From Batkoa obscura (lineage: Eukaryota; Entomophthoromycota; Entomophthoromycetes; Entomophthorales; Batkoaceae): a stretch of DNA of 64,000 nt. Of the stretch, positions 10,935 to 22,329 are shown piece after piece (within the stretch, counting starts at the first letter, position 1; every line of letters begins with the position of its first letter). The stretch spans positions 1,302,001-1,366,000 of the forward strand of contig JASVEC010000011.1 of NCBI GenBank assembly GCA_030770535.1, written 5' to 3'. The position numbers were made by a program, and so were the translations under genes. The notes under the pieces were generated by a model that did not search any database, had not been told where the DNA came from, and saw nothing but the letters and a program-made list of their open reading frames with translations.

Positions 10935-11890
10935 TTTTAATGATAAATGGTGATAGCAGGTCATATTAAACAATAGTGCTTGGTGATTTAAGCTAAGTTT
11001 TAGACTAAGTCTTACTAATTTGCTTTTTATTATGCTTATGTTTAATAATTTTTCAGAATTAGTGTTAAGGTATCCTTATATATTATTGAGTGACTTAGCT
11101 GGTAATACAACCGATTCTCAATTCGTATATTTCAAACTATTAAATAGAGAAATCTGCCATTGGATTAATAGTCATATGAATAGGTATAACACTAATAGGG
11201 TTAGTTTTTTTACTGTCGAATGAAAAAACCATAAGATATGTCTATTTTCTGAGTGGATTTGATTCACCCTTATTATACCGCTTATCTTTGTAATTATAAT
11301 AGCGATACATTATTCAACTACAACATATGGTATAGAGTATGACAAAAGCAGCTACCGAAAACAATTAATCCCCTGAATTAATGAACAGCTCAAATGATAT
11401 TATAGTGTAGCTATAGGTGTAAGTTTGTTTTTTTGATTATTGGGCTATAAATCTAAGAAATCAGATCAAACATCTTGTGCATTAGTATCAGTACAGCCCA
11501 TTGTTTCCTTTAGATTGATAGGTAATATATCTGTCTTTGCTTTAGTCTTTTTTATTACATTTTTTTTCTATCTCTATCCCTGCAATTATTTGTAAACTAA
11601 ATCGCTTATCTGATGTAATATTATCTTCTATAACTGGTGGTTTCTTATTCTCTTCAGGTTATGTAACTACAGATGTTGGTATCAGTTGCTTTTTTAAACT
11701 AACAAACACAAGTGATAGTCTGTTTTCTTATTTCATAGTACTTCTAATACTGACCATTGCTCCATTTACAACAGTTCACTTAATCTTTATTCAAATCGGA
11801 ATATTTATCATTTTGCTTAACCACTATTATAAGCTAAGATATATTGTATGTCAAAAGTTGACATATATTAGCTTTTACAATAAACAATAA
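10935..11890 (+). pseudogene. Decayed copy of the 7-TM membrane protein gene
   Basis: This region aligns along its length with the intact gene at 12751-13623. It has the same first exon (MLMFNNFSELVL..., ATG near 11032), the same 5' splice context (TTAGCTG|GTAATAC) and 3' splice context (AAATAG|AGAAAT), then IGLIVI and the shared block LIGLVFLLSNEK at 11193-11228. Later parts match in nucleotide sequence but are split by several stops and frame changes. The homology also covers the upstream sequence, so it is a tandem duplication unit of about 1 kb, one copy of which has died. Confidence 0.8.
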
Positions 11891-12750
11891 AAACATTTTA
11901 ATTTTTAATTTTTAATTATTCAAAATCGTGGCCTTAATTTCCAAAAAGAAACTTAAATAGCCAAATATTCTGTTGATTAGATAAACATTTATTCAATTAC
12001 ACATTATCTATTATAATTGGAAGTTATAGCTTTTGATTTCTAGAACACAAAATTGGATTCATTAAGTTGAGCAATAAATGCTACAAGACACTCCTTGAAT
12101 TTTAAAAAAAATTGGACTATATAAAGTTAAAATTTTAATTGAAGAGATTCAAAAATTTTATTATAATATATCAATAAAAATAAAAAAATTGACTTATTAT
12201 TATGATTTTTTTTATATTGGAGCTTTGTATTTATTAACCTTTCTAAACTTATTACTTTTTAAACATCTTTAAAATTTTAGAAGTGTTCTAAATAATTTTG
12301 AAATTTAACAAATTTCTTAGAATTTCAAATTTATTACCATATTTATTCCTACTAAAAGTAGCAGTGAAGTCTCTGCGAGCAAAAAATATCAGGAACTTCT
12401 AGTTAAATGACCAATTGCCTGCATCCTTTTTCCTTTAGAATTTCGAGTATTTAATAAACCACCTGGGGGCTTTGTCCCTTTCAAGAATTTAAGAAAAAAG
12501 TAGCATTGAATTAGCCAAATATTCTATATTTCACCCTCTTAATACGATATAGTACAATGTTATCTCGAAAATGTAGAAAGCAATAAGTAAAAAACAATAT
12601 TTAATTTGGTCATTAAAAAAATTTAAGCATCTTAAACAAAATCGATAAATTATCCAATAATAAATGATGACAACAAAGTAGATTAAATAATAATACTTGG
12701 CATGTTAGACATAAAATTTAAGATAAGGTTCCAAAAAATTGTTTTTCACT
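11891..12750. other. Spacer between tandem membrane-gene copies
   Basis: AT-rich spacer. The last 110 bp or so, upstream of the intact copy, resemble the sequence upstream of the decayed copy. Nothing else is recognised. Confidence 0.45.
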
Positions 12751-13623
12751 ATGCTTACATTTTATGAATTTTTAGGCTTGGTATTACAATGTCATTTCAG
12801 GTTATTAGAGGATTTAGCAGGTAGTATTATTTAGCATTAATTTACTTATTTTAAACTATAAATAGAGGAATACGCTATTGGACTAATAATCATAGGGATA
12901 AGTATAACATTAATAGGGTTAGTTTTTTTACTGTCGAATGAAAAAGCCATAAGATATGTCTATTTTTTAAGCGGGTTTCTATTTATAACGCCATTTTCAT
13001 TAGTGCTTGTAACATTGTCACTTCATTCGACTATAGAATATAGTCCAGAACTCAATAAAGCGGATTTTGCAAAGTGTCTAACCCCTTTAATTAGCAAACA
13101 GCTCAAATGGTATTATAGTATAAATATAGGTATAAGTTTGTTTCTGGGATTCTTGGGTTATAAATACAGGAGATTAGGCAGAGTATCCTATTCATTAGTA
13201 TTGTTGCAGGCTATTATTTTTTATACGCTATCAAGAAATACTTCTGCCTTAGTTCTGGTCTTTATCGTTCTCTTTTTTACCATCTCCATTCCTACTATAA
13301 TTTATAGACTAAATCGCTTATCCGATATAATCATATCTTCCTTTACTGGTGGGCTCTTTTTTTCTTCAGGTTATTTAATTACATCTGTTGGTATCGTAAA
13401 TACCTTTAAGCCATTAAACTACACTTATAGCCTACTTTCTTATTTCTCAGCACTTATAATATCGACTATTGTTCCGTTTACAACAGCTCACTTAATATTT
13501 ATTCAAATTGGTCCTAACCCTATTCAAATCAAAATGTTTACCTTACTACTTACCTTTTACTATAAAGTAAGGTACAAAGTGCGGCAAAAGTTGACTCGTT
13601 TTAACTTTTGTAGTGAGCAATGA
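12751..13623 (+). CDS. Seven-TM membrane protein, TM7SF3/TMEM198-like (DUF4203)
   Basis: A two-exon gene. Exon 1 is 12751-12820 and ends GCA-G; a 45-nt intron follows (GTAGTATT ... AAATAG, 12821-12865); exon 2 is 12866-13623. Frame and phase join cleanly and give 275 residues. The protein starts with a short amphipathic piece (MLTFYEFLGLVLQCHF), then has seven hydrophobic helices. Glycine-containing pairs such as YFLSGFLFITPF, LFLGFLGYKYRRLG and SSFTGGLFFSSGYL recall the TM7S3/TM198-like (DUF4203) domain of fungal membrane proteins; that family call is from pattern memory. Function is unknown. The intron-based start is supported by the same exon structure in the decayed tandem copy upstream. 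A possible third relative is the fragment at 46270-46518. Confidence 0.7.
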
Positions 13624-14746
13624 ATTGAATCCACTGATTTTTTAAATAAAGTAACAAGCTCATTTGTTTTTTAGCTTTATTGTTGTATAATCATTAAAAG
13701 ACAAGTTTTATTTTAAAAAATAATTTAAAAAGTGTACGAATCTGTTTGATTGGCTAAAAATGTGAATGTATAATTGATAATTTAGCCTGCACAAAATTTA
13801 CTGCTTTTAGTTTAGCATAATAAACCGAATTTAAAAATTGTAAAGTTAATATGGGGATGTATTTTTTGTTTGAGAATTTTACTAACAATCTTCTCGCTCA
13901 AATAGTGCTTAAAAAATGGAAAAAGTAATGAAACCAAAAAAAACATTCCCATATAGTGTATATACAAAATATCGATATCCTCAAGTCATTCATAGTGCAA
14001 TAAGTTAATAAAATAACACAAAAAATACTACAAGTGATTCAAAAGATCAGTATAGAATCCGGATTGTTAAATACTATTAAAATGCCATGAATGCTGAATT
14101 TATTATTATTGAAAAACTAATACTGTTAAAATATTTTCAAATGAAGTACATTAAACACTAGTTTTTTTAATTAAATATTGGAAGAGCTTACGTTCCAAAG
14201 TAGTCCAATAACAAGTTTGAAACTTAAAGAAGAGGTCTACCAAGCAAGGGTCTATTGCTCACTATAGTTTTTGGGCAGGAGTGTGTTAGTGAATTCAAAC
14301 TCATTGCTCTACGCTATCTTTTATTACACGTGGAAGGATTTTTAAACTATAGCTAAAAAGAAAGCTACATAATAAAAGTGAAAAGAGACGAAGTTTATGT
14401 TTTACTTTAATTTGTGTTAGTACACTGTATCAGACTTATGTTTATAGTCATTTATCTATAAAAAACATTTAAACTTTATATTTTGAATAATAGTATGGAT
14501 TTTATAAACAATGGTAGCTTAGTTGTTATCTTTAGTGATGTTTTGCGTTAAAATTAAAATTAGTATAATATATATAACGTAATATAATGTAATGTCTATA
14601 GCTAAGGAGTATGTAAAGATTAAAAAGTAGCATGTAAAACAAAAAAAAGGTAGAAAACATAAATACTAGTCAGTTGAAAAGCTGTTATAGTAAAAAATTT
14701 AATACAGAGCGTTAAATCTTTAAAAACGAAGAGGCGTTAAACCTAA
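13624..14746. other. Intergenic region with one MITE
   Basis: It contains MITE copy 4 (13853-13950). The remainder is AT-rich with no open frame of note, including a slightly GC-richer patch near 14200-14350 that I do not recognise. Confidence 0.5.
13853..13950 (+). mobile_element. GGGGRTG MITE copy 4, TSD ATAT
   Basis: A 98-bp copy (GGGGATGTATTTTT ... AAACATTCCC) flanked by ATAT on both sides. Confidence 0.92.
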
Positions 14747-16515
14747 TTATCTTTTTGTCGTTCCACTATTATCTTTTAAAGTTTCTATTATCATTTCAAT
14801 CATTTTTAGATTAAGCTGAGTAATTTTCAAGACAAACGAAGATTTAAGTGAAGACCTCAAAATCTGCTTCCCTTTTTGAAGATATTCTGTTGGGTCTTTA
14901 CCATTCCTTTCGTACCGTATTATGAAAACCAAACAGGTAGATAAAGGTAGATAATCAAGGCTAAGAGTATATTTATGTGAAGTTATAGCAATACTATCAA
15001 TTAATAAATAGTATCTTATTATTATAACGTTGGTATAGTTTGATACGCTTGTATTAATGTTTTTATTAAACATATATTCTTTATGTTCATAAACCCTTTT
15101 TTCATCCAATACATTAAAGTGAATTGAATAAACATAAAAGTCAATATGGTGATAGAAGTAAATAAAACAGTTTTGGTGATTTTTGATAGTTGCTTTCAAA
15201 TTTCGATTTTTCACTTTCAGTAAAATACTATTCGAAATATCAGAATACTTTTCTTTAGCTGCAAACTTTTTGAATGAAATTTCCTTTAAAACATTATTAA
15301 ATTTCGATTAATCCTCGGCTCCTACTGTTTCCTTCTCTTTAACTAAACGTAAATTTAAAAAAATTATACTTAATATGTGATAAAATCCCTGTACTTTCAA
15401 AAAACAATACTGTTGAGCTGCTTTTTCATATGTATTTAAACCAAACCAAGAATCACTAAATTTGCTCACAAAATATCTGTTTAGCCTCTTCAGTTCTAAT
15501 GGAAATGCAGGTTCAGCAACACATGATCCAAAGTTTAATAAGATTCCATTGTAAAAAAGATTTAGTATATAGTAGGTGTAAACTCGTCCAGTATTGGTCT
15601 TTTTAGAAAGCTTCTTTAGTGATTGGCTTAACCTTATTATAAATGATATCCTATAGCAATGAAATAAAAGAAACTCTTTGATGCTAGCAATCCATGGAAA
15701 ATATGGAACTCCAATTATTAGTGTAAATATTGTTTGCATATTTCCTAAACTGAGTTAAATTTTAGGAACATTTGAGATGAAACTATAAAGCTTTCCTTCA
15801 AGATATTTGATCAAATTCTTTACAACTTCTGTTTGTTCCATATGCAAAAGACCATCTAAAAATATTTCTGATTTAAAAGTAAAGGAACGTGAAGGAAAGC
15901 CAAAATTTGTTTTATAAAATAAAGGAAGTTCTATATTAACAAATTTAAAGTAATTAATAGCTGCTTGTTTTGAAATATGTCTAATATTAAAGGCGGGCTC
16001 ATTTGGTGTTTCGGGTACAAAGAGAGATTTTTTACGATTAGAGGTTATCAAAGCCAATTTATCTGTAAATATAATGAATAGGTTTAAGCTTTTACTAGGA
16101 AAATGTGATGATGGGTTTTGAATAAAGTTTGAGAAATTCTCTAATATTGACTTCTTTTGAAATTTACTAAAAATTATAAGGACATTATATGAGAAATTGG
16201 AATCCTTTGGTAATTTTAATAGTTGATATTTGATTACTTTAGATTGCAACTGTTTTGATCTACTTTTTTCTTCTATAAAAACAGAGTTAACATTTGAGGT
16301 AGCTTTAAATATAGGTTTAATTGTTACTTTTTCTGACCCATATTCGCTGTGTCTTTTTTTATTGTATTTAAGTTCTCTTTTTAAAATACATTCTATACAT
16401 TTCTTCATACATATCGTACATTTTGGTAGTAGTCTATCACATTTAAAATGCTTTAAAAACATTGATCACATCTGTATCCTCTTTTGTTTAATTTTGATAT
16501 ACTCTGTTGCTCGAT
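14747..16515 (-). pseudogene. Decayed Zn(2)-Cys(6) transcription factor gene
   Basis: Three consecutive blocks on the minus strand together cover the whole family protein. The first keeps most of the zinc cluster (KHFKCDRLLPKCTICMKKCIEC) and the IQNPSSHFPSKSLNLFI region, the second keeps ASIKEFLLFHCYRISF, and the third keeps the C-terminal TLSLDYLPLSTCLVFIIRY block. The initiator ATG is replaced (IEQQSISK where paralogues read MEQ...), there is a frameshift inside the zinc cluster after GYRCDQC, and further frame breaks lie near 15750 and 15260. It is closest to the copies at 43540 and 53357 (same FPSKxLNLFI and DKLxL wording). A MITE sits about 150 bp upstream of the former start. Confidence 0.88.
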
Positions 16516-16666
16516 GAATTCAAAAGCGTACAAAACATTAATTGCAGTCCATTATATAGCATCATAGAGAATTTAAATAACTTCTTTTAAAATCCAATTA
16601 AAAAGTAAAGTAAGAATACAAGGTTAAATTGCTATGATTTTTTTAATAAAATTTAGTAAAACAAAT

Positions 16667-16765
16667 GGGAATGTTTTTTTTGGCTTCATCACTTTTTCCA
16701 TCTTTTAAGCGCTATTTGAGCGGAAAAATTAGTAGTAAAATTCTTAAACACAAAAATACATCCCC
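16667..16765 (-). mobile_element. GGGGRTG MITE copy 5, TSD AAAT
   Basis: A 99-bp copy (GGGAATGTTTTTTTTGG ... AATACATCCCC) flanked by AAAT on both sides. Confidence 0.92.
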
Positions 16766-17128
16766 AAATGATGTTTTGATAATCCGATTTATTAGACTTT
16801 ACACTTCTGACTAAAGTCGTTGCTATTTTAGTATTTAGAACAGCCCAAGCGATATTAGACAAATATGTTAATTCACACAATATAACAAATCCAGACTTTA
16901 AGCTATTTATTAAGACAATATTGAAATCGTATTAAAATCATATTGAGCGAACCTTAAGAAAAATGTTGTAGGTAATAATATTTATGATTGTTTACATTAA
17001 AGCTTATGGTTTTTGTTAAAGTGAGTGGTAGAAATAGTAATAGCAATATCAATGCCAAGTAAGTAATAAGATCAACTCATCGCAAAAATTTATTTGAGCC
17101 TAAAGTTGTAACAATTATTAATACTATA

Positions 17129-17359
17129 GTAAAAAGATAGTTGCTCCCCAAAGTGATATAACAAGCGGATATGCTGAAGTGTTTAAGTTGTTTAAAAGGA
17201 TTAATGATTTTTTATGTTACAGAATTAACAAAGAGGAGCAACATGACCCTTTAGAATATTGCAATTTAGATTTGCTGTATAATAATGCAAAGGGGACATC
17301 TATCTTAGTTAAAGTTTATGTAGCTGTTGATATCGTTAATCCTTGGTTTAATAATTAGT
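17129..17359 (+). pseudogene. Unrecognised gene remnant
   Basis: An open stretch of about 77 codons without its own ATG. It contains APQSDITSGYAEVFKLF, then FLCYRINKEEQHDP, then LEYCNLDLLYNNAKGTSI and VKVYVAVDIVNPWF, and ends in TAG. Its amino-acid composition looks like a real globular protein rather than AT-rich noise. Upstream, near 17000, a short piece (VFVKVSGRNSNSN) may belong to it, followed by a possible GTAAGT donor. I do not recognise the family. It may be the last exon of a spliced gene or a decayed one. Confidence 0.35.
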
Positions 17360-17479
17360 ACATTTATGTATGACTGGGGAGGGATGGAAGCGGTAATAAA
17401 AATTTGTTTTTCGAGTACTCTTAATTGAAGTATTAATGATAAATTAAGATAAAGCTGATATCAAAACCTGTAAAAACCT

Positions 17480-18205
17480 AAGGTTATGGGTTGATATAAA
17501 GCACATGAAAATCAAATGTTAAATATTGATAAAAATAAGAAACTAAAGTTGTAGCATTTGAGGGCTCTAAATTTTTGACTTAAGCTATTGTAATACCATA
17601 TCATTCTTTTGGAACTTTAGTTTCTTGTAACTTTGCACCTTGATCTAATATAATTTCCCTCACCTGTTCCAAATCTTATCATGAATTTTCACATCTATTT
17701 GAATTACGTATCTTAATTGTAATATAAAAAAAGTTAAACTAAAATCTTTTTTGAAATCTATTATATCCTATGTTTCTTTACTTGAAGTTCCTGTCTTCCG
17801 TCACTTTCATAGTAAGTTTCAATTACATAATAAACTTCCTTGTAATTCCTTAGTATAAAATATAAAATTGACATCAATAATAATTTAATTAAGATGGTAA
17901 TAATGTACCCAAATAAAAAGCTTTAACTCAGGTCAAAAAATATAGGCATAGATGAATTCTTTCAATAACAAAGTATTTTAATTTAATCTTCTATCTAGAG
18001 AAAATATCATTATTTAGAAAGTTCAACTTGTAAGTCGGTTGACAATGATGTAAACTATGAATTGTATGATTCACTATTGCAGGTTTCTCTTTCATTATTA
18101 TATATTAGAAACTTGAAGTCTTCTTCAGTCCTTTCATCTTAGATTGGTAAATTAAAGTCTTTATTAGAGAGCATTATTGATTCTATGGCTAGCTTTAAAA
18201 TAATT
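17480..18205 (-). pseudogene. Decayed copy of the LPTYDEV-motif gene
   Basis: The minus strand matches the intact gene at 19114-20012 block by block and in order: LPI-DER for LPTYDEV, then NNEREICN for NNNIREISND, STDLQVELSK for LPTDLQVEISG, PELKLFI for PELKLCI, QELQVKKHR for QSLKVREV, and AKLQETKVPKE for AKLKRIKIVKE. The reading frame is lost in many places. The pair is a local duplication on the same strand, about 0.9 kb apart. Confidence 0.75.
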
Positions 18206-19113
18206 TCACTAGATACCATGTTATATGTTTTAATTAAACGATAGGCTTTATAATGAACTTATATTGGTTATACACTCTAATTTATTTACTTTTTTAAAGC
18301 CTGGATTTAATTATGTAGTTACTAAAAGCTTTACATTTGATCTTTTTTAATTCAAAGATATCACAAGTATTGTGTTATTCAATTTCTAGTAAAAATCGAG
18401 CCAGATGTCTATAGAGGTAGGTGAGAAATCAAAGAGTGAGTTGTCCTTGCGAATAATAAGGAATGAATTCATAACCTGGGTATCAGTACCGTTGAAAAGT
18501 TGAGATAAGGGGGTTTGGATAATCGGCTCCAGGGCAAGACAAAGGGGGTAATAGGTAGCTTTAACTCTGAGAAAGTCAATGTTTTTTGTCCTGAATAAAG
18601 TGAAGTGAGAGGCGTAGATTTAGGATTGAAGATTAGCTTCGAGCGGGTAGAAGCAACAGACAAAATAATTGAGAAGATTCTAGTGAAACAGATTGAAGGA
18701 TTTGTTTTCAAAAGATAGCTAAAATGTTAGGAAAATCGGGTAGATTTTCAGGATAAAAGGAGGAGACAAATAAAAGAAAGTGACCCAACCATCATACCAT
18801 AGTTTAGAAGAATCAGAGAGGAAAGTCTTCTTTTTTTATCATTTGATGTTTATTTTAACCTACTTTCGATCCTTCTAAAATCAATTAATTTACAAGATAA
18901 TATGATATTATGATATTATGGAACAGACTTTATTTAAATGTGTGAACACTTTGTGAATAAATCCACTTTACAACAAAGCAATACTTCAATTAAAATATTA
19001 TAGTATAATTTTAAAATTTCTATTATAAAAAGAGTAGATAAAATGAGTTATTTATTTAAAAAAAAGTCAAACACGAGGCCATTAATCATTCATTTTAATC
19101 ATTAGTTATAATA
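18206..19113. other. Intergenic region with a second GC-richer island (18400-18790)
   Basis: Between 18400 and 18790 base composition rises, and the minus strand is open for 80 codons (18469-18711; contains TLTFSELKLPITPFVLPW). This could be a decayed gene fragment; I do not recognise it. The rest is AT-rich. Confidence 0.4.
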
Positions 19114-20012
19114 CTACATTTCATAATTAATGCTTTTAATATTATGAAAGTTTTCCAGAAACCAAGTATCTATTGACACATCCATAGTGAATAAAGTCTT
19201 TAATTTATAACCAAAGTTTTTTTTGAAGATGACCGTATGCCAAGGATTCTTAATAAAGTAATTGAATCTATTACTATTTTGAATTTTTATTTTGTTTTTA
19301 TTTAATACATACTCGATATCAATATTACTATAGCGACTATTAGCATTTAAAGCTTTTATGATTTTTTGAGTTAATAGATCATAGTCCCATACTACCTCTT
19401 TTACTATCTTTATTCTTTTTAATTTTGCATCAGAATTTATATAACTTTTAATTGTTTGCTCTAATTCTTGTTCTGAATTATCACTTTTATTTGGATTATA
19501 TATCTTGCCTTTTTTCGATATAAGAGAAGTTAAATCAAACTCTTTTTTAAAACCTATTACTTCTCGAACTTTTAATGATTGACGTTCTACTATTGCATTG
19601 TTTTCAAAATAAAACTCAGTTACACTATAACTTTCTTTACGATTTCCTAATAAAGTTCTAATTAATCAATTATAATCTTTTAATTAATATAAAAAATTTT
19701 ACCTCGTATACAAAGCTTTAACTCAGGTTTAACATTATAAGTGGTGATAAAACTTCTCAATAATGTAGCATCCTGATTCAATCTTTCATCCTGGGAAAAC
19801 AATCCAGTTCCAGAAATTTCAACTTGTAGGTCAGTTGGTAATAGAAGTACTGTATCATTCAGTTCATCATTACTGATTTCTCTTATATTATTATTTAATG
19901 AATATTGAGGGGTATCTCTAACTACTTCATCATAAGTTGGTAATTCTGAGTACCTATCAGAACAAACTGTCTGTCCTATGTTTGAATTTAAGATGTTTTC
20001 GTTGGATATCAT
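19114..20012 (-). CDS. Two-exon hypothetical protein with LPTYDEV (PY-like) motif
   Basis: Exon 1 is 20012-19703, a 56-nt intron (GTAAAATT ... TTTATTAG) covers 19702-19647, and exon 2 is 19646-19114. The join is in phase and gives 280 residues. Without splicing the protein would stop nine residues into the intron. The N-terminus is disordered and carries LPTYDEV, close to the PPxY/LPxY motifs bound by Rsp5-type WW domains. The core runs TDLQVEISGTGLFSQDERLNQ, then LRSFITTYNVKPELKLCIRG, and a second half rich in Lys and aromatic residues. This layout recalls a fungal family of unknown function with beta-rich, arrestin-like cores; that is an impression only. No signal peptide or TM helix is seen. 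A decayed paralogue lies just downstream. Confidence 0.7.
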
Positions 20013-20706
20013 TTTCTTGAGTTAAAAAAATAAACTCATACTGTTAAATTTTTTATTATTTATATAACCCAGCCTTTTTTCTAAAACTTAGAATTATTAC
20101 ATAGTTGTTAAAATTCTATCATTTGATGTTGATTTTAATCAAGCTTTAATAATTTAAGAATGAATTTAATTTTCTAAAATACCATCACGTTATAAATACT
20201 ATTCAAAGTAGTTTTAATTTTAAAAATACTGTATTTAACTATTATCTGATTTGATTAGTTTTATCTTCTCACTCAATTTTATAGCATAAAAACAATCAAC
20301 CAACACTTTAAAATAATTTCAGATTGTTTTTACTTAATAGGGGCACTTTTTAAATAAAAAAAATAAGAAAAATAAAACAATTTAAAGTATATACTAATAT
20401 ACTTTTTTTAAATTTGAAATTTACATTACAAAATAAAAAATTTATTGCTAGTTAAAAAAGATAGTATAAAACTTTATTTTTTAAAAGTTGATTAAAATTT
20501 AATTATTAGTTAAAAATCAAGTTTTTTTAACTATTTTGATATATATTTTTTTAAGTAAAACTTACTGAATATTACTTTAAGTTTTATTTATCATATTTTA
20601 TTAATTTTATGAAAATTTATTATATTAATTTTATATTTTATATTATATATAAATAATATATATTAAATTTATACTTTTTTAAAAACTTAAAAATATAAAA
20701 ATGTTG
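20013..20706. other. Extremely AT-rich intergenic DNA
   Basis: Long stretches of A and T only. No gene, RNA or recognisable repeat until the truncated MITE at its end. Confidence 0.5.
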
Positions 20707-20756
20707 TCTAAGTGGAAAAATGTTAATAAGGTTTTTAAACAAAAAAATACATCCCC
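20707..20756 (-). mobile_element. Truncated GGGGRTG MITE copy 6
   Basis: Only one half survives (from the AGTGGAAAAATGTTAATAAG region to AATACATCCCC). The other terminal repeat is missing. Confidence 0.75.
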
Positions 20757-20781
20757 ATATTTAAATAATTAAGATATAAGC

Positions 20782-21244
20782 TGTGAAATATTGGTTTATT
20801 TAGCTCTCAGATTGATTATAACACAACAATCACTTAAGTTGTTGTATTTTCAAATTCAAACATAATCAATTCAGAGTCCCTTATTTTGATTTGCTGCGAG
20901 AATTTATAACTTCATATTGCAAACAATATTATCTCCTTTTAATATCCATACTTATTGAAGTATAAAAGAGATTCTTCAATATGATAACTCGAGGCTTTTT
21001 TAATTGGATTACTCCCTGATAACGTATCATTAATAAAGTCACTAAGTCTTTCTGACAACATCTTATATAGATTTTACAGTAGTATCTTTCATTGTATTTG
21101 TTTTACATAATTCGTAGCTTACTACGTACTATTTCTATTAAATTAAGTCTATCTTAGTTACATAAACTAAGACCCTTCGACCCAAGGCAAGTTAATTAAC
21201 CAAGAGTAGCTTTTAACTTGGACCACTAAGTATCAACTTTCACA
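20782..21244 (-). repeat. Solo LTR A
   Basis: A 463-bp TG...CA unit with inverted ends (TGTGAAA ... TTTCACA), read on the minus strand. It is roughly 90% identical by eye to LTR D at 48179. Flanks share AAGC, a possible target duplication. No internal retrotransposon sequence adjoins it, so it looks like a solo LTR. The LTR superfamily cannot be decided from the ends alone. It is one of the two younger-looking copies. Confidence 0.8.
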
Positions 21245-21287
21245 AAGCTATAAAATTAAGTTTTATAATTTATATTGCTTTGCTAAA

Positions 21288-21928
21288 TATGAAAGTTGAT
21301 ATTTGATAGTTAGAGTTAAAAGCAATTTCTGCTTGATTAATTATCTATAAGTCAAAAAATCTTAGTTTATATAATCAAAATAAACTTAAATCATGAAAAA
21401 TAGCATATAATTAGCTATGAATTATATAAAATAAACAAAATAAAAAATATTACTGTAAAATCTATATGAAATACTATCAAAAAAACTTAGTGGTTTTATT
21501 AAAAATATAATATTAGGAAATAATTTAATGAAAAAGCTTTAAATTATTACGTTAAAAAAAAGATAATTAGATAGCTATATATAAAAAGCATAATAACAAT
21601 TATTTTTTATTATAGTTACCAAGTAAAGACATCAAAATAAGAAGATAATGTTCTTTGCAATTAGGTGGTAAATATTTTTATAGTAAATTAAAATAAAAAA
21701 CTCCGAATTAATTATATTATATGGGGATGTATTTTTTTGTTTAAGAATTTTACTAACAATCTTTCCGCTCAAATAGCGCTTAAAAAATGGAAAAAATAAT
21801 GAAACCAAAAAAACATCCCCATATAAATCACAATCAAATTAATTATAAGACTGTAACTAGTTTTGTAAACAAATTAAGCGATTATTACATAATAAACAAT
21901 CATAAAGCTGATAAAGCAATATTTCATA
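21288..21928 (+). repeat. Solo LTR B, interrupted by a MITE
   Basis: An older, strongly AT-shifted copy of the same LTR in the opposite orientation, 43 bp from LTR A. MITE copy 7 is inserted at 21723-21820, so the MITE is younger than this LTR. Confidence 0.75.
21723..21820 (+). mobile_element. GGGGRTG MITE copy 7 inside LTR B, TSD ATAT
   Basis: A 98-bp copy (GGGGATGTATTTTTTTG ... AAAAAACATCCCC) flanked by ATAT. The sibling LTR C shows the uninterrupted sequence (near 47785), containing ATAT once. Confidence 0.95.
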
Positions 21929-22329
21929 CTTATAATAATAAAATATTATAATTATTATAGTTATTTTTATTAAAAGTATATATATTTTTATTAAATAAGC
22001 TATTAGATAAAACAAAAACTATAGCTTCTTATTCCTCAATATTAATAATCAAATTTATATTTAAATTTTGAAATTTTATATATAAAGAGGTAGATATGTA
22101 TATATCTATTTATTAAAAAAACTGAATTCAAATTGAAATTAAGATCTTTATATTATTTAATTTAGTATGTTAAAATCTTAGATTTCAATCAGTTTCTGAA
22201 TTTCAGCAAATTAAATTGAAGAATGTTATTTTTTTTAAATTCACGCTGTTACTCATCTAATTTAAATGCTATCACAAATTCAATTTGGACAAATGGTATA
22301 AATACATTCATAAAAATTATACAGGTTTA
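21929..22329. other. AT-rich intergenic DNA
   Basis: No gene or known repeat is seen. Confidence 0.45.

Larger units (their letters stand above)
16516..17479. other. Intergenic region with a MITE and a short open remnant
   Basis: It contains MITE copy 5 and the roughly 77-codon open stretch near 17129-17359 described separately. No complete gene is visible. Confidence 0.5.
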
